From NCBI RefSeq assembly GCF_021172145.1, contig NZ_CP089095.1, positions 1,240,001-1,304,000 of the forward strand: a stretch of DNA of 64,000 nucleotides. The letters are read 5' to 3'. Made by a program: the position numbers and the translations under genes. Numbering within the stretch: the first letter of the stretch is position 1; each line of letters opens with the position of its first letter. The notes below the pieces were generated by a model that worked only from the letters and a program-made list of their open reading frames with translations, did not search any database and was not told where the DNA came from. Source of the DNA: Flavobacterium cyclinae. Its GTDB lineage: Bacteria; Bacteroidota; Bacteroidia; Flavobacteriales; Flavobacteriaceae. Shown here one piece after another: positions 6,100 to 14,223 of this stretch.

Positions 6100-8475
6100 A
6101 TGGACACAGAAAATTGTTTCCATTGTGGTAATGAAATTATAAAAAAAGACGAAATTGTATTCGATGAAAAGAAGTTTTGTTGCAATGGTTGTAAAACCGT
6201 TTACGAGATTTTTAGTCAAAACGATTTAACGTGTTATTACGACTTTCAGGCTTCACCCGGAGCCACTCCACAAGACATTCAGGGTAAATATGACTTTTTA
6301 GACAATGAAGAAATTAGTACTAAATTACTGGAATTCCAAGAGCGTACAACACATATTGTTTCACTCTACATTCCTCATATACACTGTAGTTCGTGTATTT
6401 GGATTCTGGAAAATCTACAAAAGCTTCAATCAGGAATAAGTGCTTCGCAAGTTAATTTTGGCGAAAAGAAAGTCCGAGTTACGTTCAATCCTGAACAGAC
6501 TTCTTTAAAAGATATCGTGTACTTATTGAGTTCAATAGGTTACGAACCTTATATTTCGTTAGAAAATTTTGATGAAGGCAAGAAAAAAATCGATCGCACT
6601 TTAATCTATAAAATTGGAGTAGCGTTTTTCTGTTTTGGAAATATCATGTTGCTTTCGTTTCCCGAATATTTTGAAGTAGAAGAATATTGGATTGACCAAT
6701 ACCGCGGATTTTTCCGTTGGTTGATTTTCGGATTATCGCTTCCTACCTTTATTTATTCCGCTTCGGGTTATTATGTTTCGGCTTGGAAAAGTATGAAATC
6801 AGGCTTGTTGAATATTGATATTCCGATTGCTTTAGGAATTGTAGTGATGTTCGTAAGAAGTACGGTGGATATTTTTTTCGATTACGGTCAAGGTTTCTTT
6901 GATAGTATGGCAGGATTGATATTCTTTATGCTATTAGGAAAATTGTTCCAACAAAAAACCTACGATTTCCTATCATTTGAGCGCGATTATAAATCGTATT
7001 TCCCAATTGCAATTACAAAAGTGTTGCCAAACGGAGAAGAAGAATCGGTTCAAGTATATGATATTCAAAAAGGGGATAGGCTTTTAATTCGAAATCAAGA
7101 ATTAATTCCGGTTGATGGGATATTAATTTCTGAAAAAGCTTCTATAGATTATAGCTTTGTTACAGGTGAAGCCGTTCCAATCGAGAAAAAATCAGGTGAT
7201 AAAGTTTTCGCAGGTGGAAAACAAATGGGAAAAGTCATCGAAATGGAAGTGTTATTTTCAGTTTCCCAAAGTTACTTAACCCAATTATGGAGCAACGATG
7301 TTTTCCAAAAACGCGTAGAACAACAGCACAAGACTATTACTGATAAAATTAGTCGCTATTTTACACCTGTTTTATTACTATTAGCAGTCTTTTCTTTTGT
7401 GTATTGGATTTTTATTGATGTAACTACTGCTTTTAATGTTTTCACGGCGATATTAATTGTGGCTTGCCCTTGTGCCTTGGCATTAACGGCTCCGTTTACA
7501 TTAGGAAATGTGTTACGAATATTAGGTAATCGAAAATTATACTTGAAAAATGCGTTGGTAGTCGAACAATTAGCCAAAGTAGATACTATCGTTTTCGATA
7601 AAACAGGAACGATTACAACCAATAAAAAAACCGCCATTACTTACGAAGGAACCGAACTAAATGTTTCCGAATTAAGACTATTGAAAAACGTTTTACGCGG
7701 TTCAAATCATCCATTAAGTAGAAGATTATACGATTTTATTCCGAATCAAGAAAAAGTAGAAACTTCAAGCTTTGAGGAAATTATTGGAAAAGGAATTTTC
7801 GCTGAAATCGAAGGAAATACAATAAAATTAGGTTCGTCACAATTCCTAAAAACCATGACCGAAAATACACATAAGAAAACGAAAGTACATGTGGAAATCA
7901 ATGGCGTTTATAAAGGAAGTTATGTGTTTAATAATCAATATAGAAAAGGATTAGAAGAATTGTTTACTGATTTGAATAAACATTACAATTTGGTGGTTTT
8001 ATCAGGCGATAATGATGGCGAAAGAAGAATTTTAGAAAAAATGTTACCAGCAAAAACGACCTTAGTTTTCAATCAAAAACCAGAACAAAAGTTACAATAC
8101 ATTGAACAATTGCAAAAAGAAGGCAAAAATGTAATGATGGTTGGCGATGGTTTAAATGATGCTGGAGCTTTAGCGCAAAGTAATTTAGGATTGTCTATTT
8201 CAGAAAACGTAAATGTATTTTCTCCAGCTTGTGATGGGATTTTAGATGCTTCACAGTTTGATAAAATTGCCTTTTTTATGCGCTACTCTAAAAATGCTAT
8301 GAAAACCATTTACATGAGTTTTGGTCTTTCGTTACTTTATAATATTGTAGGATTAAGTTATGCAATAACAGGACAATTAGATCCAATTGTAGCGGCTATA
8401 ATAATGCCATTGAGTACGATAACTATAGTAAGTTTTGTAACTATAATGACCAATATATTTGCCAACAAAAAGTAA
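6100..8475 (+). CDS. ccoI: CcoI-type copper-transporting P1B ATPase for cbb3 oxidase assembly
   Basis: A heavy-metal P-type ATPase, 791 aa from the ATG at 6100. The N terminus has a cysteine cluster typical of CcoI/FixI (CFHCGNE, then CCNGCK) and a heavy-metal-associated domain with HCSSC. The membrane copper site CPC is at about 456-458, the phosphorylation motif DKTGT at 500, the actuator TGE in FVTGEAVP, and the hinge GDGLNDAGAL near the end. This is the full length for the family. It pumps Cu from the cytosol toward the oxidase assembly pathway in the inner membrane. The frame opens at 6055, but the ATG at 6100 lies downstream of the promoter and begins the conserved cysteine-rich region. 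It is followed by ccoS after a gap with its own promoter. Confidence 0.94.
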   Translation: MDTENCFHCGNEIIKKDEIVFDEKKFCCNGCKTVYEIFSQNDLTCYYDFQASPGATPQDIQGKYDFLDNEEISTKLLEFQERTTHIVSLYIPHIHCSSCIWILENLQKLQSGISASQVNFGEKKVRVTFNPEQTSLKDIVYLLSSIGYEPYISLENFDEGKKKIDRTLIYKIGVAFFCFGNIMLLSFPEYFEVEEYWIDQYRGFFRWLIFGLSLPTFIYSASGYYVSAWKSMKSGLLNIDIPIALGIVVMFVRSTVDIFFDYGQGFFDSMAGLIFFMLLGKLFQQKTYDFLSFERDYKSYFPIAITKVLPNGEEESVQVYDIQKGDRLLIRNQELIPVDGILISEKASIDYSFVTGEAVPIEKKSGDKVFAGGKQMGKVIEMEVLFSVSQSYLTQLWSNDVFQKRVEQQHKTITDKISRYFTPVLLLLAVFSFVYWIFIDVTTAFNVFTAILIVACPCALALTAPFTLGNVLRILGNRKLYLKNALVVEQLAKVDTIVFDKTGTITTNKKTAITYEGTELNVSELRLLKNVLRGSNHPLSRRLYDFIPNQEKVETSSFEEIIGKGIFAEIEGNTIKLGSSQFLKTMTENTHKKTKVHVEINGVYKGSYVFNNQYRKGLEELFTDLNKHYNLVVLSGDNDGERRILEKMLPAKTTLVFNQKPEQKLQYIEQLQKEGKNVMMVGDGLNDAGALAQSNLGLSISENVNVFSPACDGILDASQFDKIAFFMRYSKNAMKTIYMSFGLSLLYNIVGLSYAITGQLDPIVAAIIMPLSTITIVSFVTIMTNIFANKK

Positions 8476-8495
8476 TTATTTAAGAAAATTTTAAT

Positions 8496-8513
8496 ACATG
8501 ATAAAAGTCATGT
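8496..8513. promoter_or_regulatory. Fnr-type box upstream of ccoSNOQP
   Basis: ACATGATAAAAGTCATGT has 6-bp perfect outer arms and a TGA-N6-TCA core at 8499-8510. The core ends 23 bp before the -7 element at 8534, which puts its centre at roughly -42 to -44, a class II activator position. Spacing is identical to the ccoI site. Confidence 0.75.
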
Positions 8514-8533
8514 TTTATAAAAACGAGTGGAAG

Positions 8534-8541
8534 TAACTTTG
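8534..8541 (+). promoter_or_regulatory. -7 element of the ccoSNOQP operon
   Basis: TAACTTTG fits TAnnTTTG, 17 bp before the ccoS ATG. No TTTG -33 element is present at the right distance, as expected for an activator-dependent promoter. Confidence 0.6.
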
Positions 8542-8558
8542 TTAACACAATTTAAGGT

Positions 8559-8756
8559 ATGAGTGTCATTTATTTATTAATCACTATCAGTATAATAGTT
8601 GCCGTAGTATTTTTGATTGCTTTCATTAAAGCAGTTAAAAGTGGTCAGTATGATGACGATTATACACCATCGGTAAGAATGTTATTTGATGATGAAGTAG
8701 TGAAAAAAGAAAATCCTAACAAATTAATACAAACAGAAAAACAAAAATCAATCTAA
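8559..8756 (+). CDS. ccoS: CcoS, cbb3 oxidase assembly protein
   Basis: A 65-aa protein. Residues 1-25 form one transmembrane helix (MSVIYLLITISIIVAVVFLI), followed by the CcoS-typical stretch AVKSGQYDDDY and then RMLFDDE. CcoS is needed for cofactor (heme b and CuB) insertion into cbb3 oxidase in the bacteria where it has been studied. It lies between ccoI and ccoNO and ends 2 bp before the ccoNO start, so the two are translationally close and cotranscribed. It is the first gene after the Fnr-type box at 8496-8513. The size is typical. Confidence 0.93.
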   Translation: MSVIYLLITISIIVAVVFLIAFIKAVKSGQYDDDYTPSVRMLFDDEVVKKENPNKLIQTEKQKSI

Positions 8757-8758
8757 TT

Positions 8759-10936
8759 ATGGAGAAGCAACAATTTTATTACGACAACAAAATTGTAAGG
8801 AATTTCCTCTACGCTAGTATAGTCTTTGGTGTAGTGGGGATGTTGGTGGGGCTTATTTTAGCTTTCCTATTTTTGTTTCCAAACTTAACCAGCGGCATTT
8901 CGTTTTTAAGTTTTGGACGCTTAAGACCTTTACACACCAATGCGGTAATCTTTGCCTTCGTTGGTAACGCCATGTTTGCAGGAGTTTATTACTCAATGCA
9001 ACGTTTATTAAAGACTAGAATGTTGAGTGACTTTTTAAGTAAAGTTCACTTTTGGGGTTGGCAATTAATTATTGTTGCTGCAGCTATAACATTACCATTA
9101 GGATATTCTACTTCTAAAGAATATGCTGAATTAGAGTGGCCAATTGACATTGCAATTGCACTTATTTGGGTAGTGTTTGGTATCAACATGATTGGAACTA
9201 TTATTAAAAGAAGAGAGCGTCATATTTATGTTGCTATTTGGTTTTACATCGCAACGTTTGTAACGGTTGCTGTACTTCATATTTTTAACAGTTTAGAATT
9301 ACCAGTTTCATTATCAGGTATGAAATCATACTCGGTTTATGCGGGTGTTCAAGATGCGTTAGTTCAATGGTGGTACGGACACAATGCGGTGGCATTCTTC
9401 TTAACCACTCCATTCTTAGGTATGATGTATTACTTTGTGCCAAAAGTTGCTAATCGTCCAGTATATTCTTATCGATTATCAATTATTCACTTCTGGTCGT
9501 TGATTTTCATTTACATTTGGGCTGGGCCTCACCACTTATTATATTCTGCTTTACCAGATTGGGCTCAAAATTTAGGAGTTGTGTTCTCTGTAATGTTGAT
9601 TGCACCATCTTGGGGAGGTATGATTAATGGTTTATTAACTTTAAGAGGAGTTTGGGATAAAGTTCGTACAGATGCAGTATTGAAATTCTTCGTAGTGGCA
9701 ATTACTGGTTACGGTATGGCTACTTTTGAAGGTCCAATGTTATCATTGAAAAACGTTAATGCTATTGCCCACTTTACAGACTGGATTATTGCTCACGTTC
9801 ACGTTGGAGCTTTAGCTTGGAATGGTTTCTTATCATTCGGTATGATTTATTGGTTAATCCCAAGAATGACAAAAACAAAATTATTCTCTGATAAATTAGC
9901 GAATTTCCATTTCTGGATTGGTACTTTAGGTATTATTTTATATGCACTTCCAATGTATGTGGCAGGATTTACTCAAGCTTCAATGTGGAAACAATTCAAA
10001 CCAGATGGAGGCGCTTTACAATATGGTAACTTCCTTGAAACAGTAACGGAATTAATGCCAATGTATTGGATGCGTGCTGTAGGTGGAACATTGTATTTAG
10101 TTGGGGTAATTGTATTAGTTTACAATGTAATTAGAACAGTAAGACAAGGTTCTCCAGTAGAAAATGAATTAGCAGAAGCACCAGCTTTAGCTGTAATTTC
10201 TCCTAACCGTTTAAAAGGTGAAAAATTACACTCTTGGTTAGAAAGAAAACCAGTTCAATTCATGATTTTAACTACGGTTGCAATTTTAATTGGAGGTTTA
10301 ATTCAAATTTTACCAACTATTTTAGTAAAATCTAATATTCCTGTAATTTCATCAGTAAAACCATATACACCATTAGAGTTACAAGGTAGAGATTTATATA
10401 TCCGTGAAGGATGTGTGGGATGTCACTCACAAATGATTCGTCCGTTCCGTTCAGAAGTTGAGCGTTATGGAGATTATTCTAAAGCAGGTGAATTTGTTTA
10501 CGATCATCCATTCTTATGGGGTTCTAAACGTACAGGACCAGATTTAGCAAGAGAAGGTGTTAAAGGAAAACCATTTAACGGAGGTAGAGATGATGTATGG
10601 CATTTTAACCATATGTATGATCCTCAAGGTTTAAATGAGAAATCAATTATGCCAAGATACCAATGGTTAATCAAAAATGAGTTAGATAATTCTACTATTC
10701 AGGATAAAATGAGAACTATGGTAAAATTAGGAGTTCCTTATACTGAAGATGATATTAATAATGCTCTTAAAAATATGGAAGTACAAGCTACTAAAATTGA
10801 AACTAATTTATTAGCTAATCCAGAAATTAAGAAATCATTTGGAAATGAAACAGCTTCTCCATTAAAAGATAGAGAAATTGTAGCTTTAATTGCTTACTTA
10901 CAAAGATTAGGTACTGATACTCAAGTTAAAAAATAA
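8759..10936 (+). CDS. ccoNO: CcoN-CcoO fusion, cbb3-type cytochrome c oxidase subunits I and II
   Basis: A single 725-aa reading frame. Residues 1 to about 475 are CcoN: about twelve helices with the heme b ligand in RPLHTN (H59), CuB histidines in WWYGHN and GPHHLL, and heme ligands in AHFTDWIIAHVHVG. Residues about 495 onward are CcoO: a membrane anchor (FMILTTVAILIGGLIQILPT) and one heme c site CVGCH at 552-556. The C terminus is KDREIVALIAYLQRLGTD. CcoN and CcoO are separate in proteobacteria but commonly fused in Bacteroidota. The complex reduces O2 to water with high affinity in the inner membrane. Expression probably depends on the Fnr-type box before ccoS. ccoQ follows after 5 bp. Confidence 0.97.
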   Translation: MEKQQFYYDNKIVRNFLYASIVFGVVGMLVGLILAFLFLFPNLTSGISFLSFGRLRPLHTNAVIFAFVGNAMFAGVYYSMQRLLKTRMLSDFLSKVHFWGWQLIIVAAAITLPLGYSTSKEYAELEWPIDIAIALIWVVFGINMIGTIIKRRERHIYVAIWFYIATFVTVAVLHIFNSLELPVSLSGMKSYSVYAGVQDALVQWWYGHNAVAFFLTTPFLGMMYYFVPKVANRPVYSYRLSIIHFWSLIFIYIWAGPHHLLYSALPDWAQNLGVVFSVMLIAPSWGGMINGLLTLRGVWDKVRTDAVLKFFVVAITGYGMATFEGPMLSLKNVNAIAHFTDWIIAHVHVGALAWNGFLSFGMIYWLIPRMTKTKLFSDKLANFHFWIGTLGIILYALPMYVAGFTQASMWKQFKPDGGALQYGNFLETVTELMPMYWMRAVGGTLYLVGVIVLVYNVIRTVRQGSPVENELAEAPALAVISPNRLKGEKLHSWLERKPVQFMILTTVAILIGGLIQILPTILVKSNIPVISSVKPYTPLELQGRDLYIREGCVGCHSQMIRPFRSEVERYGDYSKAGEFVYDHPFLWGSKRTGPDLAREGVKGKPFNGGRDDVWHFNHMYDPQGLNEKSIMPRYQWLIKNELDNSTIQDKMRTMVKLGVPYTEDDINNALKNMEVQATKIETNLLANPEIKKSFGNETASPLKDREIVALIAYLQRLGTDTQVKK

Positions 10937-10941
10937 AAGTT

Positions 10942-11112
10942 ATGCTAAAGTTTATTAAACATAATTTAGAAACTATTACTGGAGTAGATATTTATCCAAT
11001 CATTTCTTTGACAATTTTCTTTACTGCATTTGTATTGTTCACACTTTGGGCATTTACCTATAGTAAAGATAAAATTAAAGAAATTAGTGAAATGCCTTTG
11101 AACGACGAATAG
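10942..11112 (+). CDS. ccoQ: CcoQ-like small cbb3 oxidase subunit
   Basis: A short gene of 56 codons, ATG at 10942 and TAG at 11110-11112. The protein has a hydrophilic start (MLKFIKHNLETITGVDIYP), one transmembrane helix of about 20 residues (IISLTIFFTAFVLFTLWAFT) and a charged tail (YSKDKIKEISEMPLNDE). CcoQ/FixQ proteins are single-helix subunits that stabilise cbb3 oxidase. Position decides the call: it sits 5 bp after ccoNO and before ccoP, where ccoQ lies in most cco operons. Sequence similarity to proteobacterial CcoQ is limited, so the name rests on topology and context. A hairpin at 11141-11182 separates it from ccoP. Confidence 0.8.
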   Translation: MLKFIKHNLETITGVDIYPIISLTIFFTAFVLFTLWAFTYSKDKIKEISEMPLNDE

Positions 11113-11140
11113 TCATAATTATAACTAGCGAGAAACTATT

Positions 11141-11182
11141 ACAACCATGTTTTCGTGTTATTTTGGTTAGTAACATGGTTGT
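11141..11182 (+). other. Intercistronic stem-loop between ccoQ and ccoP
   Basis: Perfect 11-bp arms ACAACCATGTT (11141-11151) and AACATGGTTGT (11172-11182) around a 20-nt loop. No T run follows, so it is not an intrinsic terminator. It may be an mRNA processing or stabilising structure that sets the CcoP to CcoNO ratio; this is an inference. Confidence 0.6.
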
Positions 11183-11214
11183 TTAGATTCTCATAACATC
11201 AAAATTTTCAACAA

Positions 11215-12159
11215 ATGAAAAAATTAATTCCATCATACGTAAGAGTTCCATTACTGTTTGCAGTAGTATTTGCAGCTTTGGAATATTTTATCGATTCAGG
11301 AGACAGGCCAGCTTTTATAAAGTTCCCTATGGTTGCTTTATTTTTAGGAGTGTTTCTATTTTTATTAATTGCAATTGAAATTGTAGTAGATGCAGTTGAT
11401 AAAGTAACCTATCATTTATTAACAGATGAGCAAAAGAAGCAATTAGCAGAAGCACAATCTGTTTCTTTTACCGAAAGCAAATGGTACCAAAATATTGTTA
11501 GCAAATTAACTCGCTCAAAAGAAATGGAGAGTGAAGGTGAAATTATGTTAGACCATGACTACGATGGTATCAAAGAGTTAGACAATGTATTGCCGCCATG
11601 GTGGGTGTATTTATTTTATGTTACAATTATTTTTGCAGCTGTTTATTTAGTTCGTTTCCACATTGTAGGAGATTATAATCAAGCAGAAGAATTTAATAAA
11701 GAAGTTGAATTAGCAGAATTAGAAAAATCAAAATTACCTAAAGATCCTGCTGATGAAGTAAGTTATGAAACAGTAGTTGCTGTAACTGATGCTACAAGTT
11801 TAGCAAAAGGGAAAGAAATCTTTACGAATGCTTGTGCAGCTTGTCATAAAGCAGATGGTGGAGGTTTAGTAGGACCAAACTTAACCGATAAACATTGGAT
11901 TAATGGTGGAGGTATTAAAAATATTTTCAAATTAATATCTGAAGGTAGTAAAAACAATCCTTCAATGGTAGCTTGGAAATCTAATTTATCTTCTAAAGAT
12001 ATTCAAAGTGTAGCAAGTTATATTTTAACATTACAAGGTACAAATCCACAAGGAGGAAAACCAGCAGAAGGGGAACTATGGGTTGAACCTGTAGAAACAG
12101 CACCAGCTGCTGAAGCAGTTGTAGATTCTACAAAAGTAGAAGCACCAGCAGAAAAATAA
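11215..12159 (+). CDS. ccoP: CcoP-type cytochrome c subunit III of cbb3 oxidase (single heme site)
   Basis: A 314-aa protein. It has a hydrophobic start with two helices (about 8-22 and 37-58), a hydrophilic stretch, a further helix at about 127-145 beginning with the CcoP hallmark NVLPPWWVYLFY, and a cytochrome c domain at about 190-270. Only one CxxCH is present (CAACH, 207-211), with methionine ligand candidates in NNPSMVAW. Proteobacterial CcoP has two heme sites, so this is a mono-heme version, as known for Bacteroidota. The C terminus is an Ala/Glu/Pro-rich low-complexity tail. The protein transfers electrons to CcoO in the periplasm. It is the last gene before the terminator at 12165-12200. 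Confidence 0.94.
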   Translation: MKKLIPSYVRVPLLFAVVFAALEYFIDSGDRPAFIKFPMVALFLGVFLFLLIAIEIVVDAVDKVTYHLLTDEQKKQLAEAQSVSFTESKWYQNIVSKLTRSKEMESEGEIMLDHDYDGIKELDNVLPPWWVYLFYVTIIFAAVYLVRFHIVGDYNQAEEFNKEVELAELEKSKLPKDPADEVSYETVVAVTDATSLAKGKEIFTNACAACHKADGGGLVGPNLTDKHWINGGGIKNIFKLISEGSKNNPSMVAWKSNLSSKDIQSVASYILTLQGTNPQGGKPAEGELWVEPVETAPAAEAVVDSTKVEAPAEK

Positions 12160-12164
12160 AATGT

Positions 12165-12200
12165 AAAAAAGGTTTTGGGAAATTCTCAAAACCTTTTTTA
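12165..12200 (+). terminator. Intrinsic terminator after ccoP
   Basis: A-rich stem AAAAAAGGTTTTG (12165-12177) pairs with 12187-12199, ending in T6. It divides the structural oxidase genes from ccoG, so read-through is needed unless ccoG has its own promoter. Confidence 0.85.
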
Positions 12201-12219
12201 AACTAAAAATTGCAGAATT

Positions 12220-13638
12220 ATGTCAAATTTAAATGACGAAAGTTTTAGAGATACCATTGCAACAATAAGTGCAGAAGGGAAAAGAAATTTTATTTATCCT
12301 AAAAAACCTTCTGGCCCTTTTTATGATAAGAGAAAATTAGTAAGCTATTTTCTTTTGGTTTTTTTAATTGCCTCTCCATTTGTCAAGGTAGGAGGAAATC
12401 AGTTCTTAATGTTTAATGTACTGGAAAGACGTTTTAGTATTTTCGGATTTGCATTTTGGCCACAGGATTTTCATTTGTTTGTAATTTCAATGATTGTTGG
12501 AGTAGTGGGGCTAACCTTATTTACAGTTGCATTTGGACGTATTTTTTGTGGTTGGTTTTGTCCTCAAACTATTTTTATGGAAATGGTTTTTAGACGTATC
12601 GAATATTGGATTGATGGAGACAGAGGAGCTCAAATGCGATTAGAAAGACAAAAATGGGATGCTGAAAAAATAAGAAAAAGAGTAACTAAATGGACTATCT
12701 TTTTTATTTTTTCATTCTTCATTGCCAATGTTTTCCTAGCGTATTTGATTAGCAGCGATGAACTTATCAAGATGATAACCGAAGGTCCTTCTAATAACTT
12801 AAGTACATTAATTGCTCTATTGATTTTTACTGGAGTTTTCTATTTCGTATTTGCATGGTTTAGAGAACAAGTATGTATTATTGCTTGTCCTTACGGAAGA
12901 ATGCAAGGTGTTTTATTAGACAATAAATCAATTAATGTAACCTATGACCATGTAAGAGGAGAAGGCACAAACGGAAGAAAAAAATGGAGAAACGGTGAAG
13001 ATAGAACCGCATTAGGTCATGGAGATTGTATCGATTGTAACCAATGTGTGGTAGTTTGTCCAACAGGAATTGATATTCGAAACGGAACTCAGTTAGAATG
13101 TATCAACTGTACCGCTTGTATCGATGAATGTGATACCGTTATGGAGAAAGTAGGATTACCAAAAGGATTAATCCGCTATGCAAGTGAAGATGAAATCGTT
13201 AAGAAAGAAAAGTTCAAGTTAACACTTCGAATGAAAGGTTACATCGCCGTTTTAACTTTGTTAGTAGGCGTTTTAATCGGAATGTTGTTCTTACGAAATG
13301 ATGTAGAAGCCAATTTCTTACCAATGTCAGGGCAATTGTTCCAACACAACGGAGAAAACATTCGTAACTTCTATACGTATAAAATTGTCAATAAAACTGA
13401 ACAGGAATTTGACCAAGTAACGGTTAAAATTGTCAATTACAAAGGAGAAATAAAATTAGTGGGAAGTCCAGTAATTAAGGTGCCAAAACAAGGTTTAGTA
13501 AGCGGAACATTATATATTGATATTCCAGAAAACTCATTACAAGAAGAAAAAGTTCATTTAAAATTGGAATTATATAATGGAGATAAATTGATTGAAGAAA
13601 CATCAACTAATTTCCAAGGACCAAGAAACTTTAATTAA
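12220..13638 (+). CDS. ccoG: CcoG, membrane ferredoxin-type cbb3 oxidase accessory protein
   Basis: A 472-aa protein with five or six transmembrane helices and two ferredoxin-type 4Fe-4S motifs. These are C270, C273, C276, C280 (CIDCNQCVVVC) and C294, C297, C300, C304 (CINCTACIDEC). Membrane-side cysteine motifs CGWFCPQ and CIIACPYGRMQ are also conserved in CcoG/RdxA/FixG. The C-terminal part (about 350-472) is a periplasmic immunoglobulin-like domain. CcoG reduces cupric copper during oxidase biogenesis in characterised systems. It follows the ccoP terminator by 20 bp and is upstream of ccoH. The length is normal for the family and all cluster cysteines are intact. Confidence 0.96.
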   Translation: MSNLNDESFRDTIATISAEGKRNFIYPKKPSGPFYDKRKLVSYFLLVFLIASPFVKVGGNQFLMFNVLERRFSIFGFAFWPQDFHLFVISMIVGVVGLTLFTVAFGRIFCGWFCPQTIFMEMVFRRIEYWIDGDRGAQMRLERQKWDAEKIRKRVTKWTIFFIFSFFIANVFLAYLISSDELIKMITEGPSNNLSTLIALLIFTGVFYFVFAWFREQVCIIACPYGRMQGVLLDNKSINVTYDHVRGEGTNGRKKWRNGEDRTALGHGDCIDCNQCVVVCPTGIDIRNGTQLECINCTACIDECDTVMEKVGLPKGLIRYASEDEIVKKEKFKLTLRMKGYIAVLTLLVGVLIGMLFLRNDVEANFLPMSGQLFQHNGENIRNFYTYKIVNKTEQEFDQVTVKIVNYKGEIKLVGSPVIKVPKQGLVSGTLYIDIPENSLQEEKVHLKLELYNGDKLIEETSTNFQGPRNFN

Positions 13639-13741
13639 AAAAATACAGCTATGAAATCGCCACTAAAAAATTGCGTAAGCAAACACCAATAATTTAAAAG
13701 GCGATACCATATGTTACCAATGATAAATAAAATTTAAACAT

Positions 13742-14191
13742 ATGAAATTTAATTGGGGAACCGGAATTGTTATTGCTTTTGCTCTTTTTATGACATTTAT
13801 TTTGTCATACGTTTTTAAAGTGCAATCTAACGATAAATATGATCATGAACTAGTAGTAGAGGATTATTACAAAAAAGAAGCATTAGTTCAAGGCGATATT
13901 GAAAAACAAGAAAATGCAAATGCATTAATCAATAAAGTAACAATCGAAAAAACTGCGGAAGGAATGAAAATTCAATTTCCAGCTGATTTTGATTATTCAA
14001 AAATAAATGGAAAAGTGTCCTTATACAGACCGTCAAGTCAGAAATTAGATTTTGAAATTCCGATTTCATTATCTAGTCCACATTTGCTCATACCTAAAAG
14101 TAATTTTGCTGGCGGTCTTTGGGACATTTCTATTGATTGGGAATACGACGGAGTGAAATATTTGAACAAAAATTCGTTTAGAATGGAATAA
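13742..14191 (+). CDS. ccoH: CcoH/FixH-family protein
   Basis: A 149-aa protein. An N-terminal membrane helix (WGTGIVIAFALFMTFILSYV, about 4-23) carries a periplasmic domain with YDHELVVEDYYKKE, the conserved FixH region, and a beta-rich remainder ending GGLWDISIDWEYDGVKYLN. FixH/CcoH takes part in cbb3 oxidase assembly and stays with the complex in some bacteria. It lies between ccoG and the SafE-like gene, the usual ccoGHS neighbourhood. The 103-bp gap to ccoG has no clear gene, only a short 13-codon frame that I do not call. Confidence rests on family pattern plus context. Confidence 0.92.
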   Translation: MKFNWGTGIVIAFALFMTFILSYVFKVQSNDKYDHELVVEDYYKKEALVQGDIEKQENANALINKVTIEKTAEGMKIQFPADFDYSKINGKVSLYRPSSQKLDFEIPISLSSPHLLIPKSNFAGGLWDISIDWEYDGVKYLNKNSFRME

Positions 14192-14223
14192 TTTCTTTCT
14201 TTTGAATTTGGAATTTGAAGTTT

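Noticed and set aside
13639..13741. 13-codon frame between ccoG and ccoH
   Set aside because: It starts with ATG but is too short, has no hydrophobic or conserved pattern, and stops well before ccoH.
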